A stretch of DNA of 64,000 nt. It comes from Methanobacteriota archaeon (GTDB lineage Archaea; Methanobacteriota; Methanobacteria; Methanobacteriales; Methanobacteriaceae). The stretch spans positions 7,251 through 71,250 of the forward strand of contig JAEZKE010000134.1 in assembly GCA_023436175.1 (NCBI GenBank), written 5' to 3'. A program made the position numbers and the translations under genes. Below the pieces are notes generated by a model. The model had not been told where the DNA came from and did no database searches. It saw nothing but the letters and a program-made list of their open reading frames with translations. The stretch's first letter is position 1. Each line of letters opens with the position of its first letter. Of this stretch, positions 1 through 10,041 are shown in pieces.

Positions 1-577
1 TCTTTTCTTTTGACCCAAAAAAGGAAACAGAAAGGGCGTTTAAAACGGTCATATCTCCAATACCGAGCCTCATCTTACCATTGGCATATCTTGCAATGTA
101 TCTCCTCCCCATATCATCTGCATCAATGAGCATGGAAGATAGTGTTTCAGTTTTAACTTTTTGAGAACCTTTACCGCTTGCAAAAGCAATTTTTCTAAAG
201 CCGTTGTAAATATCATTTACAGAAGGCTCTTTATGATACTCTAAAAGCTTTTTAAACTTCTTCTCGGAGTCTTTTAACATTTTACTTGCAACTTCTCCAA
301 TATCTCCTAAGTTTCTAATTTCTTCTCCCACACGTGCTTTATCATAGCCACTAGCAAGTGAAATTGCAGACTGCACAGTTTTTTCGCTTAAGCCAAGCTT
401 AACATCTTCATAACCTGGTCCAATTTCTCCCAATACTAAATAGCAGACCTCACCTATCTCATCCTCACCTAACTTTTTAAATGTTTCTGCAAGGGTTTTT
501 ACCATTTCGTTTTGAGAACTGGTGTTTTCTAACTTTTCAAGGGTCTTTGTAAATGTTTCAAACTTAATTTTTATCAC
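1..577 (-). CDS. lig: ATP-dependent DNA ligase, N-terminal part (runs off the window)
   Basis: Reverse-strand frame opens with GTG at 577 and stays open for 192 codons to the window edge. The protein begins MIKIKFETFTKTLEKLEN and continues with the all-helical DNA-binding domain typical of archaeal/eukaryotic ATP-dependent ligases (segments such as GPGYEDVKLGLSEK, GRRYIARYANGKMRLGIGD). The AMP-accepting KxDG motif is expected further downstream, outside the window. No ATG fits the frame, so the GTG start is the best choice. It seals nicks in replication and repair. It lies 47 bp after a primase-polymerase gene on the same strand, suggesting a shared transcript. Identification is from family recognition of the N-terminal domain only. 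Confidence 0.85.
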   Translation of the reverse strand, partial: MIKIKFETFTKTLEKLENTSSQNEMVKTLAETFKKLGEDEIGEVCYLVLGEIGPGYEDVKLGLSEKTVQSAISLASGYDKARVGEEIRNLGDIGEVASKMLKDSEKKFKKLLEYHKEPSVNDIYNGFRKIAFASGKGSQKVKTETLSSMLIDADDMGRRYIARYANGKMRLGIGDMTVLNALSVSFFGSKEK

Positions 578-624
578 CGGGACATTTAAGGTACGTTTTT
601 TTTATAAGCCATTTTAAACTTAAT

Positions 625-1578
625 TTATCCCCTGAATTTTTCAGGTAAATATTTTCCCATTTCATCTAAATTTTCTATAATATCTTTAGGAGTATAACTG
701 GTCAATTTAGAAACTAATTCTTTCTCATAAAGCATTTTTTTGGTTATTGGTACAGAAACACCATTTATCGTTTCTGGATCTTTCATGTGCAGTGATCCCA
801 AAGGAACACGGCATAATTTACCTGAAGGGGTCTGTGAAGGGTCTATATTAATGGAATTTCCCTGTCTTTCATGACCTCCTGTAACTTTAAATTCAACCTC
901 TTCATTAATTTTTTTAGCCCATTTACCTGTAAAATTACGCTCTGGATCGTTTTTTGAATATTGAAAATGTTTATCATAGAATGAACCTGGCATTGGTTCA
1001 TCTAAAAAGAATAAAACATGGAATGAATTGCCAGTCCAGTTAATAACTAACTCATAATTCCTTAATAAATCTTCAAGCTCATTATCTTCCTTTATAATTT
1101 CTACAAATATCTGTGTAGTTTCCTGTGCTTGTTCTGCAGAAATACCTTTAGATCGATCTATATCGAAAAATATCCTGTCAATTTCTTTTCCTGGACCTTC
1201 ATGATTTGTGGCATAAAAGAAATCAGAAAGCTTTCTTGGAAGAAAATACTGCCATACTTTAGCCTGTAAGTCTGTTAACTCTCCCTTTGCAGATGAAAGA
1301 TGCTCTGTTTTTGATCTAAGTTCTAAAAATTCTAAAGTAACAGCTTCCTCAAGCTCATGAATAAACATTGGTTCTAACTTGGATCCTCTCTTGAGCAAAT
1401 AACGCATTCTCCCCGAAGGCATCCATATTTTAGCTGCAAGTTCTCGATCTCCTAAATATTTTTTAAGTTTACCTGCCGCAATGCCGTAAAGTAATAAAAC
1501 ATCTATTTGTCCGAAGGGAGTTATTAGATCTTCTAAATTTTTTTTAGCAAAACTTAAAAGTGATGTCATAAAAACCAA
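625..1578 (-). CDS. Archaeo-eukaryotic primase-like polymerase (PrimPol/LigD-polymerase type)
   Basis: 317 aa from a TTG; an ATG three codons in (1569, protein MTSLLSFAKK) is the likelier start. The centre carries archaeo-eukaryotic primase motifs: FFDID at 138-141 (metal-binding DxD), SFH at 185-187 (motif II) and a third acidic/basic segment around INIDPSQT and CRVPLGSLH (243-264). The family makes short RNA or DNA strands at gaps and breaks. It does not look like the replicative PriS, because it has a long N-terminal helical region and no zinc-knuckle cysteines. It sits directly upstream of a DNA ligase, the pairing seen in archaeal end-joining or gap-filling modules. A repair role is inferred from that context. 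Confidence 0.75.
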   Translation of the reverse strand: MVFMTSLLSFAKKNLEDLITPFGQIDVLLLYGIAAGKLKKYLGDRELAAKIWMPSGRMRYLLKRGSKLEPMFIHELEEAVTLEFLELRSKTEHLSSAKGELTDLQAKVWQYFLPRKLSDFFYATNHEGPGKEIDRIFFDIDRSKGISAEQAQETTQIFVEIIKEDNELEDLLRNYELVINWTGNSFHVLFFLDEPMPGSFYDKHFQYSKNDPERNFTGKWAKKINEEVEFKVTGGHERQGNSINIDPSQTPSGKLCRVPLGSLHMKDPETINGVSVPITKKMLYEKELVSKLTSYTPKDIIENLDEMGKYLPEKFRG

Positions 1579-1756
1579 CCAGATATAATATTTAAATTTA
1601 ATATTATATTTGTTTAAATGATTATTTATTCTTTTGCTTGATTAAATTAAGATTTAAGTATAAAATAGATGAAATAGGCCAGATTTATTTTTAATTATAT
1701 AAAATAAGCTAAATTGAATATATTTGGGTATTAAATAAAAAAGTAATTTGAGTTGA

Positions 1757-2269
1757 TTATATGAACTTCCTAAAGCGTTCCTTTTCAACCTTACAAATTG
1801 GGCATACTTCTGGTGGCTCTTCACGTGCACATAGGTAGCCACAAACACTGCATCTCCAGACAGGTAACTGGAGAGACGATAATACACCATGTATGGATTT
1901 ATTTGGGGACTGTTCTCTTTCTTCTAGTGAAGGTCTTCTTTCTGGTATTGCAGGCACTTCTTTCGTACCTTCCAGGATATCTCCTGAAACATAAAGACCA
2001 CAGTAGCATGTATTATAATCATTTAAGTCAGGGTCTCTATAATCACAGGGACATATTATATCCAGGTCTATTTCTTTATTATTTGATGCAAGCCTACAAG
2101 GACAAGATCCATATCCATAACGTTTTTCATTTGTAAGTATGCCCCTTAAAAGTTCTTTTGTAAATTCAACATTTGTATTCAGATGGTATCCATGGGCTTC
2201 AACGTCTTTTTTCACTTTTTCGTAAAATGAATTTAATTCTTCCTCGCTTACATTAATATCATTGTTCAT
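1757..2269 (-). CDS. Ferredoxin:thioredoxin reductase catalytic subunit fused to rubredoxin
   Basis: 170 aa. Residues about 15-105 are an FTR catalytic domain with the cysteine signature CPC (56,58), CPC (73,75) and CYC (88,90) that holds a 4Fe-4S cluster next to a redox disulfide. Residues 138-170 form a rubredoxin-type domain with C140xxC143 and C156xxC159. The enzyme passes electrons from ferredoxin to a protein disulfide, and the rubredoxin tail may act as an internal electron relay. Its ATG overlaps the stop of the upstream glutaredoxin-like gene by 4 bp, so the two are co-translated and the glutaredoxin-like protein is a plausible substrate. Confidence 0.87.
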   Translation of the reverse strand: MNNDINVSEEELNSFYEKVKKDVEAHGYHLNTNVEFTKELLRGILTNEKRYGYGSCPCRLASNNKEIDLDIICPCDYRDPDLNDYNTCYCGLYVSGDILEGTKEVPAIPERRPSLEEREQSPNKSIHGVLSSLQLPVWRCSVCGYLCAREEPPEVCPICKVEKERFRKFI

Positions 2270-2544
2270 GCAAGTTTCTCCCTGATTTCATCTTCTTTGA
2301 ATCCTACAATAACATCTTTATTGTTGATTACAACTGTTGGAAATGAAAGTTGAGGATTCCATTTTTGGACGTCTTTTATAACATTTGATCGTTCCTCACC
2401 TTCTGTAAGATCAACATAAATGTAATTAAATTCAATATCAAGATCTTCAAGAAGCATTCGGGTCTTCTTACACCATCCGCAAGTACTTAAAGCATAAAGA
2501 ACTACATTTCCTTTGTTTTTACCTTCGACATGTTCCATAGCCAT
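2266..2544 (-). CDS. Glutaredoxin/NrdH-like redox protein
   Basis: 92 aa thioredoxin-fold protein with the active-site CGWC at 22-25 near the end of the first strand, and a cis-Pro segment FPTVVINNK. The fold and length match the small glutaredoxin-like proteins of methanogens, which are reduced by ferredoxin-dependent enzymes rather than glutathione. It is the first gene of a two-gene unit with FTR-rubredoxin (4-bp overlap), which supports FTR as its reductant. Start: ATG at 2544, or ATG two codons later; GGAGAGA lies just upstream. Confidence 0.85.
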   Translation of the reverse strand: MAMEHVEGKNKGNVVLYALSTCGWCKKTRMLLEDLDIEFNYIYVDLTEGEERSNVIKDVQKWNPQLSFPTVVINNKDVIVGFKEDEIREKLA

Positions 2545-2822
2545 ATGTTTTCTCTCCTGAGTTTATGAACAATCTTTTATTATTATATTAATGCATCTAC
2601 TTATAATTTTTTAAATAAATAAAACTGGAATTTAGAAATTAGGAAATTAAAAAGCTTTTATTTAATTAGATGACTTTTTATAATTTATTAAAAAAATATG
2701 CAAATAAGACTAAATTTTTAAAAGTAGGGCAATATGAATTGATTATATACTATTCGGAAATATTACTAATTAAAAATATTTTTTTTAATTAGACGATCTC
2801 TGCATCTCTATTTACAAAAGTG

Positions 2823-3011
2823 TCATGATAAAGGTCTTTCAATTAGAGATCCACAATTCTGGCACTCGTATATTTCTAACCATCCTGATGGTTCGTAGTA
2901 ATATTCATCAATTTTTACCAGATCGTTAGATCCACAACTTGGACATGTACTGTAAGATTTTATCCTTTTCAGTAAATTTGATCTTTTGGATATGGATCTC
3001 ATTTTTACCAC
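2823..3011 (-). CDS. Small zinc-ribbon protein
   Basis: 62 aa from GTG, but ATG at 3002 preceded by AGGTGGT is the better start. Two cysteine knuckles, CPSC (23-26) and CQNC (50-53), form a zinc ribbon, with a basic N-terminal tail (KRSNLLKRIK) that could touch nucleic acid. No enzymatic residues are visible. Stand-alone zinc ribbons of this size are common in methanogens and mostly uncharacterised. It is monocistronic here, with 278 bp to the glutaredoxin gene upstream. Confidence 0.65.
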   Translation of the reverse strand: MVKMRSISKRSNLLKRIKSYSTCPSCGSNDLVKIDEYYYEPSGWLEIYECQNCGSLIERPLS

Positions 3012-3177
3012 CTACGTAATACTATTATGTGTTTTAGTATTTTTATTTTTCGAAGATGTCCATAAATCCACAAAATCAAAATCAGGTTTAATCAGTTATT
3101 TCTACCTTCATAATTTGAATTTAAAATAGAAATGAGAAATATAAGCTAAAATGAAAAGAAATAAAATTAAAGGAAGA

Positions 3178-4452
3178 TTAATCTAAACTATCTCTTACAA
3201 TCCTCAGAGCGCAGAACTCGCCGCACATTGTACACATATCTTTGCTTGTAGGATTACTTTCTCTGTATTTTCGCGGTGTTTCGTGGTCAAATGCCAGTTC
3301 AAATTGTTTTTTCCAGTTGAAATTCTTCCGTGCATTCGCCATTTGAAGTTCATTTTTCCATGCACTTTTAACTCCATTTGCAACATCAGCAGCTTGCGCA
3401 GCTATTTTGGACGCTATAACTCCATCTTTTACCGCTTCAATATCAGGTATTGCAAGATGTTCTTTAGGAGTAACATAACATAAGAAGTCAGCCCCTGAAG
3501 AAGCAGCAATAGCCCCCCCTATGGCAGATGTTATGTGGTCGTAACCAGGAGCGAGATCTGTTACAATTGGACCTAAAACATAGAAAGGTGCTCCTTTACA
3601 GATAGTTTTTTGAATTTTCATATTTGCCTGGATTTGATCCAGTGGCACGTGTCCTGGACCTTCTACCATAACCTGTACTCCAGCATCTCTTGCCCTTTCT
3701 ACAAGCTGACCAAGAGTGATAAGTTCTTGAATTTGGGGAACGTCTGAAGCATCTGCAAGGCATCCTGGCCTTAATCCGTCTCCTAAACTCAATGTAACAT
3801 CATGTTCGTGAGCTATCTCAAGTAAATAATCATAATTTTTATAAAGAGGGTTTTCTTCCTCGTTTTGAAGTATCCATGCAGCTAAAAAAGATCCCCCACG
3901 ACTTACAATTCCCATAATTCTATCGGAATTCTTTACTTTTTCCACGGTATCCATTGTTATTCCTGAGTGGATGGTCATGAAATCAACACCTTCTTTTGCC
4001 TGATTTGTTATGGCATTGAACATATCATCTTCATCCATGTTAATTACAGCACCTTTTTCTTTAGATGCACTTACGGCGGCTTCATAAATTGGAACGGTTC
4101 CAATTGGAACATCAACTGCATGCATTATTTTTTCTCTAATTGCTTTCAAGTTAGGTCCTGTACTTAAGTCCATTATAGCATCAGCACCGTATTCAGCCGC
4201 TATTTTTGCTTTCTGAACTTCTACATTTATATCTTCTATTTCTGAAGATGATCCAATATTTGCATTGATTTTTGTTGTAAGTCCTTTTCCAATACCTTTA
4301 GGAACACTTTTACCGTTTACATTCTTTGGAATTGTAATATATCCTTTGGATAATCTTCGTATAAGCTTTTGGACGTCAATATTTTCCTCTTTGGCGACAA
4401 TTTCCATTTCATTGGTGATCTGGCCTTTTCTGGCGTATTCTAACTGAGTCAC
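3178..4452 (-). CDS. thiC: Phosphomethylpyrimidine synthase ThiC
   Basis: 424 aa, full length for the archaeal form. It converts aminoimidazole ribotide to hydroxymethylpyrimidine phosphate in thiamine synthesis by radical SAM chemistry. Recognised from SIGTVPIYEA-like and VEGPGHVPL segments, FYVLGPIVTDLAPGYDH, and the C-terminal cluster motif CTMCGEFC. That motif has C-x2-C-x3-C spacing, one residue shorter than the C-x2-C-x4-C of bacterial ThiC. Start is GTG at 4452 with GAGGGAT upstream. A small inverted repeat lies about 115 bp upstream; no TPP riboswitch was recognised. Confidence 0.95.
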   Translation of the reverse strand: MTQLEYARKGQITNEMEIVAKEENIDVQKLIRRLSKGYITIPKNVNGKSVPKGIGKGLTTKINANIGSSSEIEDINVEVQKAKIAAEYGADAIMDLSTGPNLKAIREKIMHAVDVPIGTVPIYEAAVSASKEKGAVINMDEDDMFNAITNQAKEGVDFMTIHSGITMDTVEKVKNSDRIMGIVSRGGSFLAAWILQNEEENPLYKNYDYLLEIAHEHDVTLSLGDGLRPGCLADASDVPQIQELITLGQLVERARDAGVQVMVEGPGHVPLDQIQANMKIQKTICKGAPFYVLGPIVTDLAPGYDHITSAIGGAIAASSGADFLCYVTPKEHLAIPDIEAVKDGVIASKIAAQAADVANGVKSAWKNELQMANARKNFNWKKQFELAFDHETPRKYRESNPTSKDMCTMCGEFCALRIVRDSLD

Positions 4453-4865
4453 GTTTAATCCCTCGTCTTAAAAATTTAGATAAAACTCTAACTATAACTT
4501 TTTACTTTCATATTAATATATAACTGGTAATACAAAAATCCATTTATTAAAGAGTTACATGTTTTATTATCCTGAAAGGATACATGTAAATGCCACTAAT
4601 GGATTTATCAAGCTTTAAATTAAAATTTATTATTTCTAAAAATTCAATAATGGTATATAATAAATATAATTTTAAATAATCACATTTTGCAATATTAAAT
4701 TTAGAATTTCTTAAATGCAGTAATCATTATGGAGTTTTAAATTAAAATTACTTTCAGTTAATTGTAAAAATCCAATAAATAATATGCTGTTTTTAGTAAT
4801 TACTTTTTGCAATACTGAACCTAAATTCCTTATCTTAATATATAACTGATACTAAAAATAAGTCT
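4453..4865. other. Divergent intergenic region between thiC and the CBS gene
   Basis: 413 bp without a gene. Promoters for both divergent neighbours must lie here. A 5-bp inverted repeat is listed separately. Two similar stretches, 4684-4711 and 4804-4831 (shared core TTTTGCAATA), form an imperfect direct repeat 120 bp apart. No riboswitch consensus was seen. Confidence 0.5.
4568..4582. promoter_or_regulatory. Inverted repeat, possible thiC operator
   Basis: TATCC-TGAAA-GGATA, a perfect 5-bp inverted repeat with a 5-nt centre, about 115 bp upstream of the thiC GTG. Thiamine genes in archaea can be controlled by a DNA-binding repressor, so this is a candidate site. Short repeats of this size also occur by chance. 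Confidence 0.25.
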
Positions 4866-5243
4866 ATGATTAAAAAGCTAAAGGCAGAGGACATCATGAT
4901 CGAAGAAGTCCGCGTAACTTCTCCAAAAGATTTAGTTGCGGCCGCTAAATTGAAAATGATGAGATGTAATGTAGGAGGACTTCCTGTAGTTGATGATAAG
5001 CGACTTGTAGGGATAATAACTCATAGAGATGTTCTTTTAGCTGGAGGAGAAGCTTTAGGTCTTAAAGTAAATGATTTAATGACTAAAGAGTTGTATGTGG
5101 CTAATAGAGATACACCTATACTTGAGATTACAAAAGTAATGGCAGATAAAGGTTATCAGAGGATCCCTGTAGTTGAAAACGGGAACTTGGTTGGCCTTAT
5201 AACTCAAAGTTCTCTTATTCGTGCCCTTGCAGGGTTAGATTAG
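4866..5243 (+). CDS. Two-CBS-domain protein
   Basis: 125 aa made only of a tandem CBS pair (about residues 8-60 and 67-125, with THRDVLLA and TQSSLIRALAG at the ends of each repeat). Such Bateman modules bind AMP, ATP or SAM and act as energy or metabolite sensors for a partner protein. No catalytic or DNA-binding domain is attached. It is divergent from thiC and starts at ATG 4866. The partner cannot be deduced from the sequence. Confidence 0.85.
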   Translation: MIKKLKAEDIMIEEVRVTSPKDLVAAAKLKMMRCNVGGLPVVDDKRLVGIITHRDVLLAGGEALGLKVNDLMTKELYVANRDTPILEITKVMADKGYQRIPVVENGNLVGLITQSSLIRALAGLD

Positions 5244-5648
5244 TTAATATGCTTGAAACGTAGTATTTTCCAACTAATTGGGATTAATATCTTTAATTCC
5301 ATGTATTTCAGAAAGGGAACAGTAATTAATTTTTAGTTATTCTACTTTTATTATCTCTCCATTTTTTAAAAATACGTGGTCATGCTTCAATTTCATGTTT
5401 TCTGATGTTATCCCTATTTTAATGAATAGTTTATTCTATAAAAACTTGAATTTTAAACATCACTCAGATATTAAACCAAATTACAAAAATTTTCAATTAG
5501 ATTATACAATTGATTAAAGTTTGATCTGTATTAACAATAGTTAATTATTCAAATTCCTTTAAATTATTTAATAACTAATTAAAATATACAATATACAAAC
5601 TATTTTAGATTTAATTTCAGAGTTTACACATTATAAAAGAGGGATTTT
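5244..5648. other. Intergenic region upstream of gatD
   Basis: 405 bp of AT-rich DNA. On the minus strand a 32-codon open stretch ends at 5337 (its last 19 codons read MKLKHDHVFLKNGEIIKVE) and has no clear ribosome site. It may be the tail of a lost gene or chance. Otherwise only the gatD promoter and the GAGGGAT ribosome site are expected. Confidence 0.35.
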
Positions 5649-6962
5649 ATGAGTTACAGAGGAGCTTCAGAAATATTTTTAGAATCTGCAGGCATATCAA
5701 TTGGTGACAGTGTCAAAATAACCAAACAAGACATTTCATATGAAGGTATGCTTTTAGACAGAGCTGAAGATGCTGACGAGACGCATCTTGTTTTAAAACT
5801 TAAAAATGGTTACAATGTCGGAATAAACATAGAAAATGCAACCATTGAACTTATTAAAAAAGGCGAAAAACCTAAAATTGAATTGTCAAAGCTTGATATT
5901 GAAAGAGATGGTCAAAAACGTGATATATCCATAATATCAACTGGAGGAACTGTTGCTTCTATAATTGATTATAAAACTGGTGCAGTACATCCAGCATTTA
6001 CAGCTGATGACCTTATCCTGGCCAACCCAGAACTTCTTGAATATGCAAATATCAAAGGGAAGGCTGTTTTAAACATATTAAGCGAAAATATGAAGCCAGA
6101 ATACTGGGTTAAATCAGCAAGATCTATAGCTGATGAAATAAATGACGGTGCTTACGGTGTTGTTGTCGCCCATGGGACTGATACCATGCACTACACATCA
6201 GCTGCGTTAAGCTTTATGTTGGATACTCCGGTACCGGTGGTACTTACTGGTGCTCAGCGGAGTTCAGATAGGCCTTCTTCCGATGCATTTTTAAACCTTT
6301 TAAACTCGGTAACTGCTGCTAAATCGGATATAGCTGAAGTTATGGTCTGCATGCACGCAACTGAAAATGATACTTATTGTGATTTGCACCGCGGTACAAA
6401 GGTAAGGAAGATGCATACCTCAAGAAGAGACACTTTTAGAAGTATAAATACATCTCCACTTGCTCGGGTTCAAAACGGTAGAATTGAAATTTTAGATGAG
6501 CAGTTAAGGTATAAAAAGAGGAGTAATGATGAAGTCGAGCTTCAGGATGCTATAGAACCTAATGTTGCATTTATTAAGAGCTATCCTGGAATTTCAGGGG
6601 AATTAATTGATTATCATGTTGATAAAGGGTACAAAGGAATTGCTCTGGAAGGTACTGGGCTAGGACATTGTCCAGAGGAGATTATTCCATCCATAAAAAG
6701 AGCAAGGGATAGCGGAATTCCTGTAGTTATGACATCTCAATGTCTTTATGGAAAAGTCAACATGAATGTTTACAGTACTGGAAGAAAACTTATAACTGCA
6801 GGTGTAATCTCTGCAGGAGATATGTTACCTGAAACAGCTTATGTTAAACTCTGCTGGGCTTTAGGGCAAACTGATGAAATTGAAGAAGTTGAAAAAACCA
6901 TGCAGACTAACATAGCCGGGGAAATTGAAGATAAAAGTTCCATAAAATATTTTTTAAACTAA
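5649..6962 (+). CDS. gatD: Glutamyl-tRNA(Gln) amidotransferase subunit D
   Basis: 437 aa. An N-terminal beta-barrel (about 1-85) precedes an L-asparaginase-type domain. Catalytic motifs are TGGT at 98-101 and HGTDTM at 175-180. GatD releases ammonia from glutamine or asparagine and channels it to GatE, which amidates Glu-tRNA(Gln). This is the archaeal route to Gln-tRNA. ATG at 5649 follows GAGGGATTTT. gatE begins 18 bp after the stop, so the two form an operon encoding one complex. Confidence 0.97.
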   Translation: MSYRGASEIFLESAGISIGDSVKITKQDISYEGMLLDRAEDADETHLVLKLKNGYNVGINIENATIELIKKGEKPKIELSKLDIERDGQKRDISIISTGGTVASIIDYKTGAVHPAFTADDLILANPELLEYANIKGKAVLNILSENMKPEYWVKSARSIADEINDGAYGVVVAHGTDTMHYTSAALSFMLDTPVPVVLTGAQRSSDRPSSDAFLNLLNSVTAAKSDIAEVMVCMHATENDTYCDLHRGTKVRKMHTSRRDTFRSINTSPLARVQNGRIEILDEQLRYKKRSNDEVELQDAIEPNVAFIKSYPGISGELIDYHVDKGYKGIALEGTGLGHCPEEIIPSIKRARDSGIPVVMTSQCLYGKVNMNVYSTGRKLITAGVISAGDMLPETAYVKLCWALGQTDEIEEVEKTMQTNIAGEIEDKSSIKYFLN

Positions 6963-6980
6963 TTTGGCAACGGTGATCTA

Positions 6981-8846
6981 ATGATTGATTATGAAAAACT
7001 TGGACTTAAAATGGGCCTTGAAGTACACCAGCAGTTGAATACAGAAGAAAAATTATTCTGCCCATGTGATTGTAATCTTACTGATAAAGAACCAGAATTT
7101 AAGGTTTTAAGAAATTTAAGGCCTACTCAAAGTGAGCTTGGAAAAATAGATAGGGCTGCATTTGAAGAGGCAAGGAGAAAGTTAAATTTTGTCTACGATG
7201 CATATGTCCATGAAACATGTCTTGTTGAAGCAGATGAAGAACCTCCTCGTCCCTTAAACATGGAAGCACTTGAAGTGTCTTTAATAATAGCAACACTACT
7301 TAATATGCATGTTGTGGATGAATTTCATATAATGAGAAAGCAGGTAATAGATGGAAGTAACACTGGTGGTTTCCAGAGGACAGGTCTTGTTGCTACAGAA
7401 GGATTTCTTGAGACAAAATATGGAAATGTTCAAATCGATGTTTTATGTCTTGAAGAAGATGCTGCAAGGAGAATTGGGCATGAGAAAGGTAAAGTAAACT
7501 TCAGACTTGACAGGCTTGGAATTCCTCTTGTTGAAATAACCACAGCACCTTCTATAACTCATCCTGATCAGGTAAGGGAAGTTGCATACCATATAGGGCA
7601 GGTACTTAGGAGTACCAAAGTTAAAAGGGGAATAGGAACCATAAGGCAGGATTTAAACATATCCATTAGGGAAGGGGCAAGAGTTGAGCTAAAAGGGGTT
7701 CAAGATCTGGATCTTATGTCTACAATGGTTGAAAATGAAGTGACCAGGCAAATAAACCTTTTAAAAATAAAGGATGAATTGAATAATAGAAATGCATCGG
7801 TTGATGATGAATTATATGATATAGCTCCTTTATTAAATGAAACTAAATCCAAAATAATCGCAAAAGCTGAAAGTGTATTTGCAATTAAATTAAACGGTTT
7901 TAAAGGAATAATTGGAATGGAAATTCAGCCAGGCCGAAGATTTGGTACAGAACTTGCGGGATATGCCAAAAAAATGGGAGTATCTGGACTTTTCCACACT
8001 GATGAACTTCCAGCTTATGGTATAACTGATGATGAAGTTAATGCAATAAATGAGTTTTTAGGCCTTGGAGCTGAGGATGCATTTATTTTAATTGCAGATG
8101 AAAAAGAGAAAGTCACCAATGCTTTACAAGAAGTCCAGAGAAGGGCAAAAATCGCACTTCAAGCAGTACCCGAAGAAACAAGGAAAGCGTTACCTGATGG
8201 AAATTCTGATTATTTAAGGCCGCTCCCAACAGCAAGTAGAATGTACGTCGAAACAGATATTCCTGCAATCAGCGTATCTAAAGAGTTACTCGGTGATATA
8301 AAGGTGAATTTACCAGAACTTCCAGATGAAAAGAAAGTTAGAATAATTAAACAGTATAATCTAAGTGAAGACCTTGCAAAACAGCTTGTAAGGAGAAATA
8401 GGGTAAACAGCTTTGAAGAAATTAAATCAGAATCCGGTGTAGATTCTACAACCATAGCATCAACTTTAGCTTATACTTTAAAGGAACTAAAACGTGAAGG
8501 GTGCAGTATAGATGAACTGAATAACAGCATTTTGTTAGAAGCATTCAACCTTTTAGAGGCCGGTAAAATCTCAAAAGATGCACTTCCTCAAATTTTAGAA
8601 AATGTATGCAATGAAGGTAATTCACCCCAGGAAGCAGCAGAAAGTTTAAATTTAATGATGCTGTCTGAAGAAGATGTTGAAGAGATAATCAGTGAAATAG
8701 TTTCCTCAAATAAAAAAATGATCGATGAACGAGGAATGGGTGCAATGGGTCCTCTTATGGGAATGTCCATGAAAAAGTTAAAGGGAAAAGCTGATGGAAA
8801 GCTTGTGAATAAACTTTTGAGGGATAAGTTACAGAATATAAAATGA
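6981..8846 (+). CDS. gatE: Glutamyl-tRNA(Gln) amidotransferase subunit E
   Basis: 621 aa, full length. A GatB-like kinase/cradle domain ([10 protein letters not shown] near the N terminus) carries an inserted AspRS-type GAD domain (around [18 protein letters not shown]) and ends in a YqeY-like helical tail that recognises tRNA. It phosphorylates Glu-tRNA(Gln) and amidates it with ammonia from GatD. Start ATG follows GGTGATCTA. It is the second gene of the gatD-gatE operon. Confidence 0.97.
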   Translation: MIDYEKLGLKMGLEVHQQLNTEEKLFCPCDCNLTDKEPEFKVLRNLRPTQSELGKIDRAAFEEARRKLNFVYDAYVHETCLVEADEEPPRPLNMEALEVSLIIATLLNMHVVDEFHIMRKQVIDGSNTGGFQRTGLVATEGFLETKYGNVQIDVLCLEEDAARRIGHEKGKVNFRLDRLGIPLVEITTAPSITHPDQVREVAYHIGQVLRSTKVKRGIGTIRQDLNISIREGARVELKGVQDLDLMSTMVENEVTRQINLLKIKDELNNRNASVDDELYDIAPLLNETKSKIIAKAESVFAIKLNGFKGIIGMEIQPGRRFGTELAGYAKKMGVSGLFHTDELPAYGITDDEVNAINEFLGLGAEDAFILIADEKEKVTNALQEVQRRAKIALQAVPEETRKALPDGNSDYLRPLPTASRMYVETDIPAISVSKELLGDIKVNLPELPDEKKVRIIKQYNLSEDLAKQLVRRNRVNSFEEIKSESGVDSTTIASTLAYTLKELKREGCSIDELNNSILLEAFNLLEAGKISKDALPQILENVCNEGNSPQEAAESLNLMMLSEEDVEEIISEIVSSNKKMIDERGMGAMGPLMGMSMKKLKGKADGKLVNKLLRDKLQNIK

Positions 8847-9054
8847 GTTAACTTTAAAGAACAAATAATATTAAAGATGTTAAATTGGATTTAGAGTACT
8901 TAAAACCACTATTTTTTTAGTGGATAGCCAAATACTTTAAATCATCCATTTAAATCGGATTTACGTGCTTTAATGGTATGATAATTTCAAACTACTTAAA
9001 ATGACGCTATAAGTTAGGCTATTCATTATAAATAGGGGACTTAAGGGTGATCTG

Positions 9055-9972
9055 ATGGATGAATATGATGTTATTATTATAGGATCAGGGCCTGCTGGAC
9101 TTACAGCAGGAATCTATGCTGGAAGACAGGGATTAAAAACATTAATACTTGAAAAACAGCTTACAGGTGGAGCAGGACTGATGGTTCCTAATATGGAGAA
9201 TTACCCGGGATTTGAATTAATTACGGGTAAGCTGCTAATAGAATACACTAAAAAGCAGGCATTGAAATATGCTAAAATAAATGAAATAGAAGAAGTCAAA
9301 AAATTAGAAATCATCGGTGAACATGAAATAAAAGTAACATCCCAAAAAGCAGAATATAAAGCTAAATCAGTAATATTATGCACTGGAACTACTCACAGAA
9401 AACTTAACGCTCCCGGAGAAGAAGAATTCCTTGGAAGAGGTGTTTTTTACTGTGCAGTTTGTGATGGGCCTTTATTTATGGGTAAAAGAATTTTAGTAGT
9501 GGGTGGAGGTAACACTGCCATCCAGGGAGCTTTATATTTGGATACTATCGGTTCTTATATAGCTGTTGCCCATAGAAGAGATGAACTCAGAGCTGAAAAA
9601 TATTTGCAGGATAAATTAAAAGAAAAGGATATTGCAATGTTCTGGGATTCTGTTATAGATGAGATAAAGGGAGATATGTTTGTAAAAAGTGTTGTACTGC
9701 GTAACAAAAAAACTAATGAAAAAAATGAATACCCAATTGATGGAATATTTATAGCAGTTGGAGATATACCTTCAAACAGTATAGCAAAAGATATTGGTGT
9801 AGAAATTGATAATGGTGGCTATATTAAAACTGATAAAAGTCAAAGAACCAATATTCCAGGGATATACTCTGCAGGGGACATTACGGGGGGAGTAAATCAG
9901 TGGGTAGTTGCATGCGGAGAAGGCGCTGTAGCTGCTTTATCAGCTTACGATGACTTGATGAGAGCTGCTTAA
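9055..9972 (+). CDS. trxB: Thioredoxin-disulfide reductase
   Basis: 305 aa flavoprotein with an N-terminal FAD Rossmann motif (GSGPAG, 10-15), redox-active CAVC at 133-136 inside the pyridine-nucleotide domain, a second dinucleotide motif GGGNTAIQ, and the C-terminal FAD motif YSAGDITGG. It reduces thioredoxin or glutaredoxin-like proteins. Methanogen homologues can use NADPH or F420H2; the sequence alone does not decide. Start ATG follows GGTGATCTG. It precedes the SepCysS gene by 69 bp on the same strand. Confidence 0.94.
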   Translation: MDEYDVIIIGSGPAGLTAGIYAGRQGLKTLILEKQLTGGAGLMVPNMENYPGFELITGKLLIEYTKKQALKYAKINEIEEVKKLEIIGEHEIKVTSQKAEYKAKSVILCTGTTHRKLNAPGEEEFLGRGVFYCAVCDGPLFMGKRILVVGGGNTAIQGALYLDTIGSYIAVAHRRDELRAEKYLQDKLKEKDIAMFWDSVIDEIKGDMFVKSVVLRNKKTNEKNEYPIDGIFIAVGDIPSNSIAKDIGVEIDNGGYIKTDKSQRTNIPGIYSAGDITGGVNQWVVACGEGAVAALSAYDDLMRAA

Positions 9973-10041
9973 TGTTAAATTATGGTTAATATAATTTTTA
10001 AATCTATTTTTTAATTATTTAATGGATACAGGGTGAATTAA

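Noticed and set aside
1798..2136. 112-codon plus-strand frame opposite the FTR gene
   Set aside because: Shadow of the FTR-rubredoxin gene with no protein pattern.
4453..4865. TPP riboswitch upstream of thiC
   Set aside because: No recognisable TPP aptamer core was found.
5337..5440. Minus-strand open stretch ending MKLKHDHVFLKNGEIIKVE
   Set aside because: No start with a ribosome site; open frames this long are common in AT-rich DNA.
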